From Azoarcus sp. L1K30 (GTDB taxonomy: Bacteria; Pseudomonadota; Gammaproteobacteria; Burkholderiales; Rhodocyclaceae): 64,000 nucleotides of DNA. The notes beneath the pieces were generated by a model. That model worked only from the letters and a program-made list of their open reading frames with translations, searched no databases and was not told the origin of the DNA. Positions within the stretch are counted from its first letter, which is position 1. The number at the start of each line of letters is the position of its first letter. The stretch lies in assembly GCF_018122735.1 (NCBI RefSeq), contig NZ_JAGRRD010000001.1:621828-685827 (forward strand), read 5' to 3'. The translations under genes and the position numbers were made by a program. Below, in pieces: positions 8,996-17,903 of this stretch.

Positions 8996-9822
8996 GTCGG
9001 CACGTTTCCTTCGCACTGTGGCTTACCGTCGGTACCGCCTGCGGTCGAGATCCGACTGATCAGGCCTTCGCTCAGCCAGCGTTGCAGACAGGGACCGAAC
9101 AGCTCGGCCGCGTCCGGATCATCGCCGGCGATGGTGGCGCAGACTTCGGCGAAGCCTTCGCCCGCAAGCAGGCGCTCCAGCATGCGGTGCTCGACTGTGT
9201 GCAACGAACGGAAGCTGCTCTGCTTGTCGTTGCGCCAGAAGAGGCACGCAACGGGCAGGGGAAGGGCACGGGCGGGCGGTGGTGTGAGCCCCTGGTCGAG
9301 TGCGTGCCAGACGTCGATCGTGTTCCAGGCGAAAACCGCAAGCGCCACGCCCGGTGAGAAAACGAAGGCTGCACTTTCCCAGTCGGCATCCGAAAGCCGC
9401 ATGAGTGCGTCGGGCTGCAGACGGTGGCGGTCGGGCGCATCGAAGGCTTCATGCAAGCGCCAGTCCATGTGCGCGAGTTCGGCAACTTCGGGGTCTGAGG
9501 GCAGCGAGGCGGCGAGGAATTCAGGAAAGCTCCCGCCGTAATCGCGCAGGTTCGGGCTGTGCGAAGGTGTCTGCTCGATGTAGCGCCTTGTTTCGCGCTC
9601 GAACTCCTCGTCGCCGACATAGGTCCAGGTGCGCTCGAACACCGCACCGAGCGCATCACGCAGCCGCGCACGATAGGCCGAATGGTAAATGTCGAGGCGT
9701 GCTTCGCGCGCCAGGCCGAAACCCCCTTCGAGCAGGGGCAGTACGGCGGTGGGGTCGTTGGCTGCGTCCAGCAGATAGGTCTTCAGGCGCGCCTGCGTGG
9801 ATGCGAGATTCACACCGGACAT
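8992..9822 (-). CDS. bufC: Bufferin maturation partner, DUF2063 family
   Basis: A 276-residue cytoplasmic protein. The N-terminal 95 residues match the DUF2063 (putative DNA-binding-like) domain: [40 protein letters not shown] and [13 protein letters not shown]2063 proteins pair with MNIO (DUF692) enzymes and present the precursor peptide to them; that is family knowledge, not visible here. The frame is open upstream, but ATG 9822 gives the family N-terminus ([19 protein letters not shown]) and overlaps bufB by 13 bp. The C-terminal half (SRTPG-free, Trp-rich [10 protein letters not shown]) is typical of the longer BufC forms. Confidence 0.87.
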   Translation of the reverse strand: MSGVNLASTQARLKTYLLDAANDPTAVLPLLEGGFGLAREARLDIYHSAYRARLRDALGAVFERTWTYVGDEEFERETRRYIEQTPSHSPNLRDYGGSFPEFLAASLPSDPEVAELAHMDWRLHEAFDAPDRHRLQPDALMRLSDADWESAAFVFSPGVALAVFAWNTIDVWHALDQGLTPPPARALPLPVACLFWRNDKQSSFRSLHTVEHRMLERLLAGEGFAEVCATIAGDDPDAAELFGPCLQRWLSEGLISRISTAGGTDGKPQCEGNVPT

Positions 9823-10706
9823 GACGCGCGCTCCGGTGCGTGTGCCGTCTGGCCGGTCGACGCTGCAGCGATGCGGCGCACCTGGTCGAGTTCGGCAATC
9901 AGCTCGCCAAGCGGAGGGATGTTGTCGTCGCGCTCGATCATGCTGCTGACGCTGCCGAAGCGGCGGCACGCGGCCGCGTAGAGATCGAACACCGGATCGA
10001 TGATCGGTGCGTCGTGAGTGTCGATGATGAAGCCATCCATGTTCGAATGCCCTGCGAGATGGATCTGCTGTACGCGCTCGGCGGGAACGCCGGCAATGAA
10101 CTCGAGCGGGTCGAAGCCGTGATTGACGCTGCTCACGTAGATATTATTGACGTCGAGCAAGAGGTGGCAGTCGGCTTCTTCGGCGATGGCGCTGACGAAT
10201 GCCCATTCGCTCATGGTCGATTCAGCATAGCTCAGATAGCTCGAGACGTTTTCGATTACCAGCCTGCGTTCCAGTATGTCCTGCACCTGTCTGATCCGCG
10301 TCACGACGTGGTGAATGGCTTCTTCGGTATAGGGCAGGGGATAGAGATCATGCAGGTTGACACCATGTACGCCGGTCCAGCACAGGTGGTCCGAGATCCA
10401 CGCCGGTTCGATGCGTTGGGCGAAGACCTTGAGATCGGCGAGATACTGCCGGTTCAGAGGCTCGACCGATCCGATCGACATTGACACGCCGTGCATCACG
10501 ACCGGGTAGTCGCGACGAATCGCATCGAGCATGGCCAGTGGCTTGCCGCCCTGTACCATGTAGTTCTCGGAAATGATCTCGAGCCAGTCGATGCGTTGCG
10601 GACCGCGGAGGAAATCGGCGTAATGGACTGGGCGCAGACCCAGCCCATATCCGAGGGCCGGAATGCGGTCATCTATTCCGGCGGCGTGCGAGCGCTCAAT
10701 GCTCAT
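9810..10706 (-). CDS. bufB: MNIO (DUF692) multinuclear iron oxidase of the bufferin operon
   Basis: A 298-residue TIM-barrel enzyme of the multinuclear non-haem iron-dependent oxidase family, which modifies cysteines in ribosomally made peptides. Metal-ligand positions are intact: H72 (MHGVSMS), D106/H107 (SDHLCW), E152/N153 (IENVSSY), D185/N188 (LDVNNIYV), H216 and H220 (HLAGH), H231/D232 and E258. It lies 64 bp downstream of bufA and overlaps bufC, the arrangement seen in bufferin biosynthesis clusters, where the peptide is converted to a copper-binding product. Function is inferred from that family. Confidence 0.93.
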   Translation of the reverse strand: MSIERSHAAGIDDRIPALGYGLGLRPVHYADFLRGPQRIDWLEIISENYMVQGGKPLAMLDAIRRDYPVVMHGVSMSIGSVEPLNRQYLADLKVFAQRIEPAWISDHLCWTGVHGVNLHDLYPLPYTEEAIHHVVTRIRQVQDILERRLVIENVSSYLSYAESTMSEWAFVSAIAEEADCHLLLDVNNIYVSSVNHGFDPLEFIAGVPAERVQQIHLAGHSNMDGFIIDTHDAPIIDPVFDLYAAACRRFGSVSSMIERDDNIPPLGELIAELDQVRRIAAASTGQTAHAPERASCPV

Positions 10707-10770
10707 GACTTGATTCCCGAAGCGGAGGATGCGGTTGGAGGCTGCAGCGCCCCCAACCGGTGGAGCGTGA

Positions 10771-11040
10771 TTACTTCAGGTCGCCGATCGTTCCCTTGGC
10801 GCCCACGCATTCCGCCGCCTTCATGGCCTTGAAGCCGTGGCCCTTGCACGAGTTCATGCCCTTGCACTCGTTCTGCGCAGTCTTGCAGTCCGCCTGGCCC
10901 TTGCAGGCATTGACGCCATAGCAATGTACCGTGTCGTTGGCGCTGACGCCCGCCGGCAGGTCTGCGGCGAAAGCCACTGCCGAGGTCGCGAAGGCCGCGG
11001 CCATGGCTGCCATGCGTGCGCCGTTGATGATGTTGGACAT
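10771..11040 (-). CDS. bufA: Bufferin precursor peptide with signal sequence
   Basis: An 89-residue precursor. Residues 1-25 are a Sec-type signal peptide ending AVAFA. The mature part carries six cysteines (C40, C46, C52, C59, C65, C78) in Lys/Gly-rich surroundings ([26 protein letters not shown]), the pattern of bufferin metallophores (BufA2-like; relatives are also named DUF2282). Bufferins are modified by BufB/BufC, exported to the periplasm and protect against copper. AGGAG precedes the ATG by 7 bases. It is the first gene of bufA-bufB-bufC-VTT. Confidence 0.88.
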   Translation of the reverse strand: MSNIINGARMAAMAAAFATSAVAFAADLPAGVSANDTVHCYGVNACKGQADCKTAQNECKGMNSCKGHGFKAMKAAECVGAKGTIGDLK

Positions 11041-11118
11041 TTGAATCTCCTCTGTATCGGTTGGATGGGAAGGGCCTCGGTCTTCGGATGCAGGCTCCGA
11101 AAATCAGCCGGGCAGTGC

Positions 11119-11146
11119 TTAGACGACCATGGTGGCGAAACCTTAC
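11119..11146 (-). promoter_or_regulatory. Candidate ECF-sigma promoter of the bufferin operon
   Basis: On the minus strand GTAAGG (11146-11141) and GTCTAA (11124-11119) are separated by 16 bp. This resembles -35/-10 elements used by extracytoplasmic-function sigma factors more than sigma-70 sites, and it leaves a leader of about 75 nt before bufA. Known bufferin-type operons are often under ECF control, but no sigma gene is present in the window. Confidence 0.45.
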
Positions 11147-11282
11147 GCGGCGGAAGAAAGTTCTTCGGCTCGGCGGCGACGTATCATGCGCTTGCGGCGT
11201 CGCGATCGAATCACATCGATCGCTGCCGATCAGGGCGTCGAGGCACGCCCGATCAGGCCCAACCCAACACAGGAAGCGGATC

Positions 11283-11906
11283 ATGGATAGGCTGAAACTG
11301 ACGTATTTTGACTTTGCCGGCGGACGCGCCGAACCAGCACGGCTGGCGCTGCACATCGGCGGTATCGCGTTCGAGGACTATCGGTTCGCGCCCAGCGATT
11401 TTCCCGAAGTGCGCAAGACGACCCCCCTGAATCAGGTGCCCACGCTTCACGTCAACGCAGTGCAGGTCACGCAAAGCGATGCGATCAGTCGTTACGCAGG
11501 CAAGCTTGCCGGCCTGTACCCCGAAGATGCCTTCCAGGCCCTGCTGTGCGATGAGGTGATGGGTGCGCTCGAAGATCTGAACATCAAGCTCGGCGCCACC
11601 TTCGGCCTGAGCGGCGACGAGTTGAAGAATGCGCGGGGCGCACTGGTGAGCGATGTCTTGCCGACGTATCTACGGTGGCTCGAGACACAACTGGAGAATC
11701 ACGGCGGGATGTATTTCGCCGACAACCGCCTGACCGTGGCCGATCTGAAAGCCTTCACCCTGCTGCGTTGGCTGTGCTCCGGAAAGCTGGACCACATTCC
11801 GGTCGACCTGGTCGATGCGGTGGCGCCGAAACTCACGACCTACGTACAGCGGGTCGGGAGCCTTCCCGAGATCGCACAGTACTACGCAAGGCTCGGCGCG
11901 GCTTGA
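11283..11906 (+). CDS. Glutathione S-transferase family protein
   Basis: A 207-residue soluble GST-fold protein. The N-terminal thioredoxin-like domain has LKLTYFDFAGGRAEPARLAL (catalytic Tyr of the sigma/alpha/mu type), the cis-Pro in NQVPTLHV and the glutathione contact QSDAISRYAG. The all-helical C-terminal domain includes FADNRLTVADLKAFTLLRWL, with the N-capping and hydrophobic staple of GSTs. An upstream open frame exists, but ATG 11283 follows an AGGA at a good distance. It is divergent from bufA; shared thiol stress biology is conceivable but unsupported. Confidence 0.88.
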   Translation: MDRLKLTYFDFAGGRAEPARLALHIGGIAFEDYRFAPSDFPEVRKTTPLNQVPTLHVNAVQVTQSDAISRYAGKLAGLYPEDAFQALLCDEVMGALEDLNIKLGATFGLSGDELKNARGALVSDVLPTYLRWLETQLENHGGMYFADNRLTVADLKAFTLLRWLCSGKLDHIPVDLVDAVAPKLTTYVQRVGSLPEIAQYYARLGAA

Positions 11907-12009
11907 CCTGGCAGGCGCCGTTGAACGCCGGCGCAGCAATCGGCAGCGGTGCAGGCTGCCTGGGGCGAGTCACGGCGCCATCGAGTCCCGATCCCGTCGC
12001 GGGTGGTGC

Positions 12010-14706
12010 TCAGTTCTGTTCAGACAATGCGCAGCGCGTCAGCCAGGGGCCCAGTTCGGCGGCCGCCATCGGGCGGCCGAAGTGGAACCCCTGCATGAGG
12101 TAGCAGCCATGCGCGATGAGGTAGTCTCGCTGCACGGTCTCTTCCACGCCTTCGGCAATGACTTCTTTCTGCATATTGTGGGCAATGCCGATAATCGCCT
12201 TGATGATGGCCGCATCGTCTTCGTTGCCGGGCAAGTCGCGAACGAAGGATTGGTCGATCTTGATGCGGGAGAACGGCAGGCGTTTCAGATAGCCGAGACT
12301 CGAGTAACCGGTGCCGAAGTCGTCAACCGAGAGTTTGACACCCAGCGCATGGAGTTCATGCAGGGTTTCGACGATTCTCTCGGTGTCACCGATGAAGGCG
12401 CTTTCGGTGATCTCCAGTTCGAGCCACGCTGCATCGAGCCCGTTGGCCGCGAGTGCTGTGCTGACCTGGGCGGCGAGATTGCGCTGACGTAGCTGAACGG
12501 CGGACACATTGACGGCCACGACCACGGGTGGGTAGCCCTGATCACGCCAGGCGCGGCTTTGTCGACATGCTTCGTGCAAGACCCACTCTCCGATCGTGTC
12601 GATGAGGTTGCTTTCTTCGGCAATGGGTATGAAGCGCGCAGGCGGAATTTCACCCCGATCCGGGTGTTGCCAGCGTATCAGTGCTTCGAGGCCGATCAGT
12701 CGGCCGGTGTTGCCATCGACTTGCGGCTGGTAGTGGAGCCGGAACTCCTGTGCCAGTATCGCGCGGCGCAGGCTGTTTTCGAGGTCAACGCGTTCGGAGA
12801 TGCGGACATTCATTTCTGGCGTGAAGAAGCGATAGCCGTTCCCGCCTGCCGCTTTGGCCTGGTACATGGCCGTGTCGGCATTCTTGAGCAAGGTGCCGAT
12901 GTCGGCTCCATCACGGGGATAGGTGCTGATGCCGATGCTTGCGCCAATCAATAGCTCGCGCCCGTCGACGACAAAGGGTTGATTGATGAGGTCAATCAAA
13001 CGCTGGGCGATGGTTGCGACACGAGACAGACTGTTGAATCCCTGCAGTAGCACGGCGAACTCGTCGCCCCCCTGACGGCTGATGGTGTCGCGTTCGTCGA
13101 GATTGTCGCGCATGCGCTGTGCCACCTGCAGGAGCAACTGGTCGCCGATGGTGTGTCCGAGCGTGTCATTCACGAACTTGAAGTGGTCGAGATCCAGAAA
13201 CAGCAAGGCAATCTGCACCTGATCGCCCAACGCATCGACAAGGGCCGCCGACATTCTGGTTTCGAGCAGTGCGCGGTTGGGGAGGTCGGTGAGAATGTCG
13301 TGTTCTGCGAGGTGGCGGATGCGCGCCTGGTCTTCGTACATCTGCGTAATATCGCGCGCAACCCCGGCCACGCCTGCAATTTCGCCCAGTTCGTCGAGGA
13401 CCGGCGTGGAGATGTACTCGAAATGACGTATGTCTCCGCCTGCAATCTCCTGCGAGCCAGTGCGCGTCTGCTGCGTCCGGCTGCTGCGCACCTCCGAATC
13501 CTGTTGCCGCAATGATGAAGCGGTCCGTTCCGGCCAGATCTCATCGACCGTACGACCCAGTATCTGCGTTTTCTCCTGCCCGCTGGCACGTACGTAGGCC
13601 TCGTTGACCGCGATCATGCGCTGGCTGCGGTCAGTCAGCCACGCCGGGTCGGGCAGGCTGTCGAGGAGGGCGCGGTTTCGCCGCAGGGTTGTCTCGTAGG
13701 CCTCGGTCATGCCTCGCGCCAGTCGTCTGGCCTCGTCATAGGTGCGCAGCCATACGACGATCCAGCCTGTCAGGACGATCGCCAGAATCAGGGCACTGAT
13801 CGTCGTCCATTTGACTTGCTGATACCAGGAGCCCAGGAAGTCGTCTGTCGCTCGGCCGGCAATGACGTAGAGCGGATATTTTCCCACCTTGCGCACCGCG
13901 TAGAGGCGCTCGACGCCGTCGATACCGGAGCTTGCGGTATAGATCCCCTCGCTCTTGCCTTCGGCGACGAGTTTTCGCAAGGATGCGCTATCGATCGGTT
14001 TGCCCAGTTTTTCCGTGGCGAGCGGATAACGCGCAACCAGCCGCAGCTGGTCGTCAATCAATGTCACGCTCTGCGGAGACGCAAACTTGAGGGTGGAGTA
14101 GAAACTCTCGAAATGGTCGGCACGCACGGCCGCCTGGATCAGCCCACCAAAGCCGCCGTGGCCGTCGTCGATTCGCCGACTCAGGGTAATGACCCAGTTG
14201 CGGGTGATTCGAGCGAAGATGGGTTCGGAAATGATCAGTTGCCGGCCGTCGCTCTCGGCGCTGCGCTGAAAATAGGCACGGTCTGTGATTGTTGCATTTG
14301 AGATGCTGCCAGATGCATCGAAAATGAAGTGCCCGTTTTCGTCAGCGACGCGCAGGCTTTGCGATTCCTGAATCAGGTCGAGATAGCTCGACAGGGCCGC
14401 GTTGATCGCAGTCGCTTCCATCGCTTCGCCGGCGAAGGCTGCATTCAGGCGCAGCTGACTCGCCACCAGCACGGTATCGATCTTTTCTATCGTATTGGCC
14501 GCGTGCCGTTCCAGGACTCTCGCGAGATTCTCCTGACTGTGGCGGGCGAAGTCCATTTCCCGTTCATAGGATTGGTGCAGGCTGAACAGGCCCAGCGCGA
14601 TGTAGGTGCTCAGGGCGGCGACGCCACAGGCAATCGTAACGCGTCTTCGCCAGGATTCTCCGCCGTTGTGCCTGGCGGGCAAACGGCGGACGCTATCGCG
14701 CTCCAT
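12010..14706 (-). CDS. Cache-PAS-GGDEF-EAL c-di-GMP signalling protein
   Basis: An 898-residue inner-membrane protein. A first helix near 25-45 is followed by a periplasmic Cache-type sensor (about 50-300), a second helix (ISALILALVLTGWIVVWL region), a PAS domain (about 350-460, with WPERTASSLRQQD), then GGDEF and EAL domains. The cyclase motif GGDEF is intact, but the inhibitory site has DERD instead of RxxD. The EAL domain keeps LEALIRWQ, DDFGTGYSSLGYLKRL, KIDQSF and EGVEET, so a phosphodiesterase is likely; which activity dominates cannot be told. No target gene is linked to it. Confidence 0.93.
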   Translation of the reverse strand: MERDSVRRLPARHNGGESWRRRVTIACGVAALSTYIALGLFSLHQSYEREMDFARHSQENLARVLERHAANTIEKIDTVLVASQLRLNAAFAGEAMEATAINAALSSYLDLIQESQSLRVADENGHFIFDASGSISNATITDRAYFQRSAESDGRQLIISEPIFARITRNWVITLSRRIDDGHGGFGGLIQAAVRADHFESFYSTLKFASPQSVTLIDDQLRLVARYPLATEKLGKPIDSASLRKLVAEGKSEGIYTASSGIDGVERLYAVRKVGKYPLYVIAGRATDDFLGSWYQQVKWTTISALILAIVLTGWIVVWLRTYDEARRLARGMTEAYETTLRRNRALLDSLPDPAWLTDRSQRMIAVNEAYVRASGQEKTQILGRTVDEIWPERTASSLRQQDSEVRSSRTQQTRTGSQEIAGGDIRHFEYISTPVLDELGEIAGVAGVARDITQMYEDQARIRHLAEHDILTDLPNRALLETRMSAALVDALGDQVQIALLFLDLDHFKFVNDTLGHTIGDQLLLQVAQRMRDNLDERDTISRQGGDEFAVLLQGFNSLSRVATIAQRLIDLINQPFVVDGRELLIGASIGISTYPRDGADIGTLLKNADTAMYQAKAAGGNGYRFFTPEMNVRISERVDLENSLRRAILAQEFRLHYQPQVDGNTGRLIGLEALIRWQHPDRGEIPPARFIPIAEESNLIDTIGEWVLHEACRQSRAWRDQGYPPVVVAVNVSAVQLRQRNLAAQVSTALAANGLDAAWLELEITESAFIGDTERIVETLHELHALGVKLSVDDFGTGYSSLGYLKRLPFSRIKIDQSFVRDLPGNEDDAAIIKAIIGIAHNMQKEVIAEGVEETVQRDYLIAHGCYLMQGFHFGRPMAAAELGPWLTRCALSEQN

Positions 14707-14836
14707 ACGGGTAGTCCGAATTGAATAGTGGAATTATGCTTGTCGAGCGCATCCGGGGGGTTGATTGAGCGCAAATCTTGCTGAGGAACGACTGTTCATT
14801 TTCGACCTGCGCCGACATGAGAGGCGTAGCCTGGTG

Positions 14837-15562
14837 TCAGTATCCGCCACGTGCGAGGTGCTTCAATGCACTTTCGCGCAGCCAATCCTGGATGTCATGC
14901 AGTTCGTCCATCGTGACCGTATGATCCGCCGGGTAGTCGACCCATTTCGGACTCAGACCAAGTCCGCCCAGCAAGTCGCAGGAGGCGCGGCCGAAGGTGC
15001 AGGGGATGACGTTGTCGTCGCGCCCGTGGGCCATGAAGATCGGAATGTCACGATTGGCAGGGGCGAGTTCCGCGGCGAGGGTGTCGGCCAGCGGCACATA
15101 GGTGGATAGCGCCATGATGCCGGCCAGACGGCCCGGATGACGCAGGCCGACATGCAGCGCGATCGCCCCGCCTTGGGAAAAGCCTGCAAGCACGATGTTC
15201 CGGTCGTCCACGCCGCGCGCGTTCTCGCGGGCAATGAGGGCCTCGATTTGCGCGGCAGCATCATGGACGCCTTGCGGATCTTCACGACGGGGGGAGAAAT
15301 CGGCCGAAACGATGTCGTACCATGCTCGCATTACGTAGCCGGCATTGATCGTTACCGGTCGCGGCGGCGCATGGGGAAAGACGAAACGGATCGGGGGCAG
15401 ATCGTGGAGGTCGAGTGCATCGACGACGGGCTCGAAGTCATGACCGTCAGCCCCGAGACCATGCAGCCAGATGACCGATGCAACGGGCGCCGGGCCGGTT
15501 TCGACTTCGATCGCGGGGAGCAGTGCGGACGGTCCGGACCGAGGTGCTGCGTGGGTGTTCAT
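14837..15562 (-). CDS. Carboxylesterase/phospholipase of the alpha/beta-hydrolase fold
   Basis: A 241-residue serine hydrolase of the bacterial carboxylesterase (LysoPLA-like, Pfam Abhydrolase_2) family. Motifs: WLHGLGADGHDF (oxyanion loop), the nucleophile elbow GFSQGG, GRDDNVIP with the catalytic Asp, and the late DHTVT with the catalytic His. The start at 15562 is preferred to the much longer upstream frame because AGGAG precedes it and the family starts here. Likely cytoplasmic, acting on short-chain esters or lysophospholipids; the exact substrate is unknown. Confidence 0.9.
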   Translation of the reverse strand: MNTHAAPRSGPSALLPAIEVETGPAPVASVIWLHGLGADGHDFEPVVDALDLHDLPPIRFVFPHAPPRPVTINAGYVMRAWYDIVSADFSPRREDPQGVHDAAAQIEALIARENARGVDDRNIVLAGFSQGGAIALHVGLRHPGRLAGIMALSTYVPLADTLAAELAPANRDIPIFMAHGRDDNVIPCTFGRASCDLLGGLGLSPKWVDYPADHTVTMDELHDIQDWLRESALKHLARGGY

Positions 15563-15743
15563 TGCGGGACTCCTGTCGAGATGAAGTAGCGCAAGGTCGC
15601 GTTTGGCGGCGGGACGGCAGTGCGCCGGAGCAAACCTTGACTGGGGCCTGGCATGACGGTGCCAAGGGGGATGTCCGCATTCTGCCGCATTTCGGATTGG
15701 CATCAAGCAGCATCGGATGGTCAACCGTCTGGTGGCAAGCCGT

Positions 15744-17636
15744 TCAGGCAGGTGAATCTGGGCACACCCGGTCCGGAAGGTCGTCGATGACAACGGGAAC
15801 CAGACCACGCAGGGCGTTGCCTGCATAGACCGTCCTGGCCTGCGCGAGCGCATCGAGCGTCAGCGTGCGTTCGATGGCGCGGCCTGTGTCGAGCAGTTCG
15901 CGGCGCAGCACGCCGTCGAGCACGCCGGCACTCAGCGGCGGCGTGTGGAGCATGCCGTCTCCGTCGTCGACGAAGATGTTGCTGCGTGCGCCTTCGGCCA
16001 CCTCGTCGCGCTCGTTCAGGAACAGGATGTCGAAATACCCGCGCTCGAGGACATGCTGCAGCGCCTTGTCGTAGGTTGCGCGTGCAGTGGTCTTGTGCCG
16101 CAGCAGCAAGTCGCCGCTATCGACGCGCGTGGTGCTCAGCGCGAGGCGTTGAACACCTTCATCGACCGTGTCGAGGGGGTGGTGGGTGATCGCGGTGTGG
16201 CCCGTTGGTGACAGTTCGAGTCGGACCCGGTAAGTGCCGCTCGACAGTGAATTGGCCAGGGCCAGCAGGGCGTTCCGGATTGCCGAGATGTCGCAGGCAT
16301 GGCCGAAGAGGTCCGCCGAGCGGGCCAGGCGGTGCAAGTGGCCATTCAGGCGGGGATAGGGGCTCGCGGCGCCTGCTTCGCAACGCAGCGTTTCGATGAG
16401 ACCGAAGGCGGCGCCGAGCGCAGTCAGGAACCGCCCCTTGAGCAGGCATTCTGCCCATTCGGATTCGCCCTCGGAGTCGGCAACGATGCCACTGCCCAGA
16501 TTCAGGTCGAAGCGTCCGTCCGCCGCCGCATTCAGGGTACGAATGGGCACGCTGAAACTGAAATCGCCGTCGGGATCGATCCAGCCCAGCGCGCCACAAT
16601 ACAGACCGCGCGCGGCGGGCTCGAGCTCGCGAATGATCTCCATGGCGCGGATCTTCGGTGCGCCGGTCACCGAGCCGCAAGGAAACAGCGCGCGAAAGAT
16701 GCCGAGCAAGTTGGCGTCCACCGGCCCGGCGCTGACGGTGGAGGTCATCTGCCATACGGAGGGGTAAGCCTCGATGGCGCACAGCGATTCCACCTTCACG
16801 CCGCCGGCCGGTGCCAGGCGGCCGAGATCGTTGCGGATGAGGTCGACGATCATCACGTTCTCTGCGCGATCCTTGGTCGATTGCGCGAGCGCGTCGGGGT
16901 CACTCGAGCGCGGTGCGGTGCCCTTCATCGGCCGGCACCGCAAGCGCGCGCCGCGGCGCTCGACGAAAAGCTCCGGCGAACGCGACAGAATCGCCGTGCC
17001 ATCTGCGTCTGCGATGAAGGCCCCGTGTGCAACAGGCTGGGCGTCCATCAGGCGCCGATACAAGGCGAGGGGAGAACCGTAGATCGTGCCCGACAGCGGC
17101 CAGGTAAAATTTACCTGATAGCAATCGCCGGCGTGAATCCATGCGCGAATGCGCCTGATCGCCTCGAGATAGTCGGCCTTGTCGATTCCTTCGCTCAGTT
17201 CCGCCACGCCAGCGTGGCGTTGATGGTCATCGAGCGCGTCCAGCATGTCGTCGATACGCTGCAGTCCTTCTGCCTGCGTCAGCCGTTCCGCGCGGGCGAA
17301 GACCCAGGCACTGAGCAGGGGCGCGCCGTCGTTGCGGAGGAGTGTGTGCAGGCGTGGCTCCAGCGCGTGGCCCAGTTCATAGGCTGCTGCCAGTACGACC
17401 CAGCAACCGTCGGCGCGCGCGCGTTCGATCTCGTCGAAGGTGGCGACGACGTCCTCGTCCCGGTAGCAGCACAGCTTGCGCAGCGGTTCGGATAGCCACA
17501 GGTGCGACCCGCCCGGAAGGTTGTTGTCGAATAGCGCCCAGCCTGGTGCCGGATCGGTGGGGGGAGGCTGGTCGGCGAGTCGTGTCACGGCGGATGTCGG
17601 GCGAGAAGTCATGGTGGGGTCTGGGGCCGCGATCAT
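15744..17636 (-). CDS. pabB-pabC: Fused aminodeoxychorismate synthase component I / 4-amino-4-deoxychorismate lyase
   Basis: A fusion of two folate-pathway enzymes. Residues about 70-385 are the PabB chorismate-binding domain: PMKGTAPR with the PabB-type Lys, DRAENVMIVDLIRNDLGR, FPCGSVTGAPKIRAMEII and GSGIVADSEGESEW. Residues about 395-630 are a class-IV aminotransferase-fold PabC with the PLP lysine in RHKTTARATYDK and FLNERDEVAEGARSNIFV. Together they make p-aminobenzoate and pyruvate from chorismate once a PabA glutaminase supplies ammonia; pabA is not in the window. Start uncertain: TTG 17651, ATG 17636 and ATG 17612 are all in frame and none has a good ribosome site. Confidence 0.92.
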   Translation of the reverse strand: MIAAPDPTMTSRPTSAVTRLADQPPPTDPAPGWALFDNNLPGGSHLWLSEPLRKLCCYRDEDVVATFDEIERARADGCWVVLAAAYELGHALEPRLHTLLRNDGAPLLSAWVFARAERLTQAEGLQRIDDMLDALDDHQRHAGVAELSEGIDKADYLEAIRRIRAWIHAGDCYQVNFTWPLSGTIYGSPLALYRRLMDAQPVAHGAFIADADGTAILSRSPELFVERRGARLRCRPMKGTAPRSSDPDALAQSTKDRAENVMIVDLIRNDLGRLAPAGGVKVESLCAIEAYPSVWQMTSTVSAGPVDANLLGIFRALFPCGSVTGAPKIRAMEIIRELEPAARGLYCGALGWIDPDGDFSFSVPIRTLNAAADGRFDLNLGSGIVADSEGESEWAECLLKGRFLTALGAAFGLIETLRCEAGAASPYPRLNGHLHRLARSADLFGHACDISAIRNALLALANSLSSGTYRVRLELSPTGHTAITHHPLDTVDEGVQRLALSTTRVDSGDLLLRHKTTARATYDKALQHVLERGYFDILFLNERDEVAEGARSNIFVDDGDGMLHTPPLSAGVLDGVLRRELLDTGRAIERTLTLDALAQARTVYAGNALRGLVPVVIDDLPDRVCPDSPA

Positions 17637-17903
17637 GGGTGAAAGCGTCAAGGGCGGCGTCAGCCCTTATTGTGCCGGCAAAATGCCGTCTTCCGGGTTG
17701 CGGGCCGTCGAAAATGGGTTCGATGTCGTCGCGTGGCATGTGGACAGCGCATGGCGACGCTTGAGCACGCCGCCTTCGTGTTTTGGCCGGCCGGGTGCAC
17801 AAACCTTACGAATCTGCGCCCAGGTTTCGTTAAACTCTCGCCTTTGCGTTTCGCGCGCACCCCGTTTGTGCGTGCTCAATCCGCTGACCCCGAGGACTGT
17901 TCC

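Noticed and set aside
17637-17903. A threonine or folate riboswitch between pabB-pabC and thrC
   Set aside because: No leader peptide with Thr/Ile runs, no terminator pair and no known riboswitch core could be seen.
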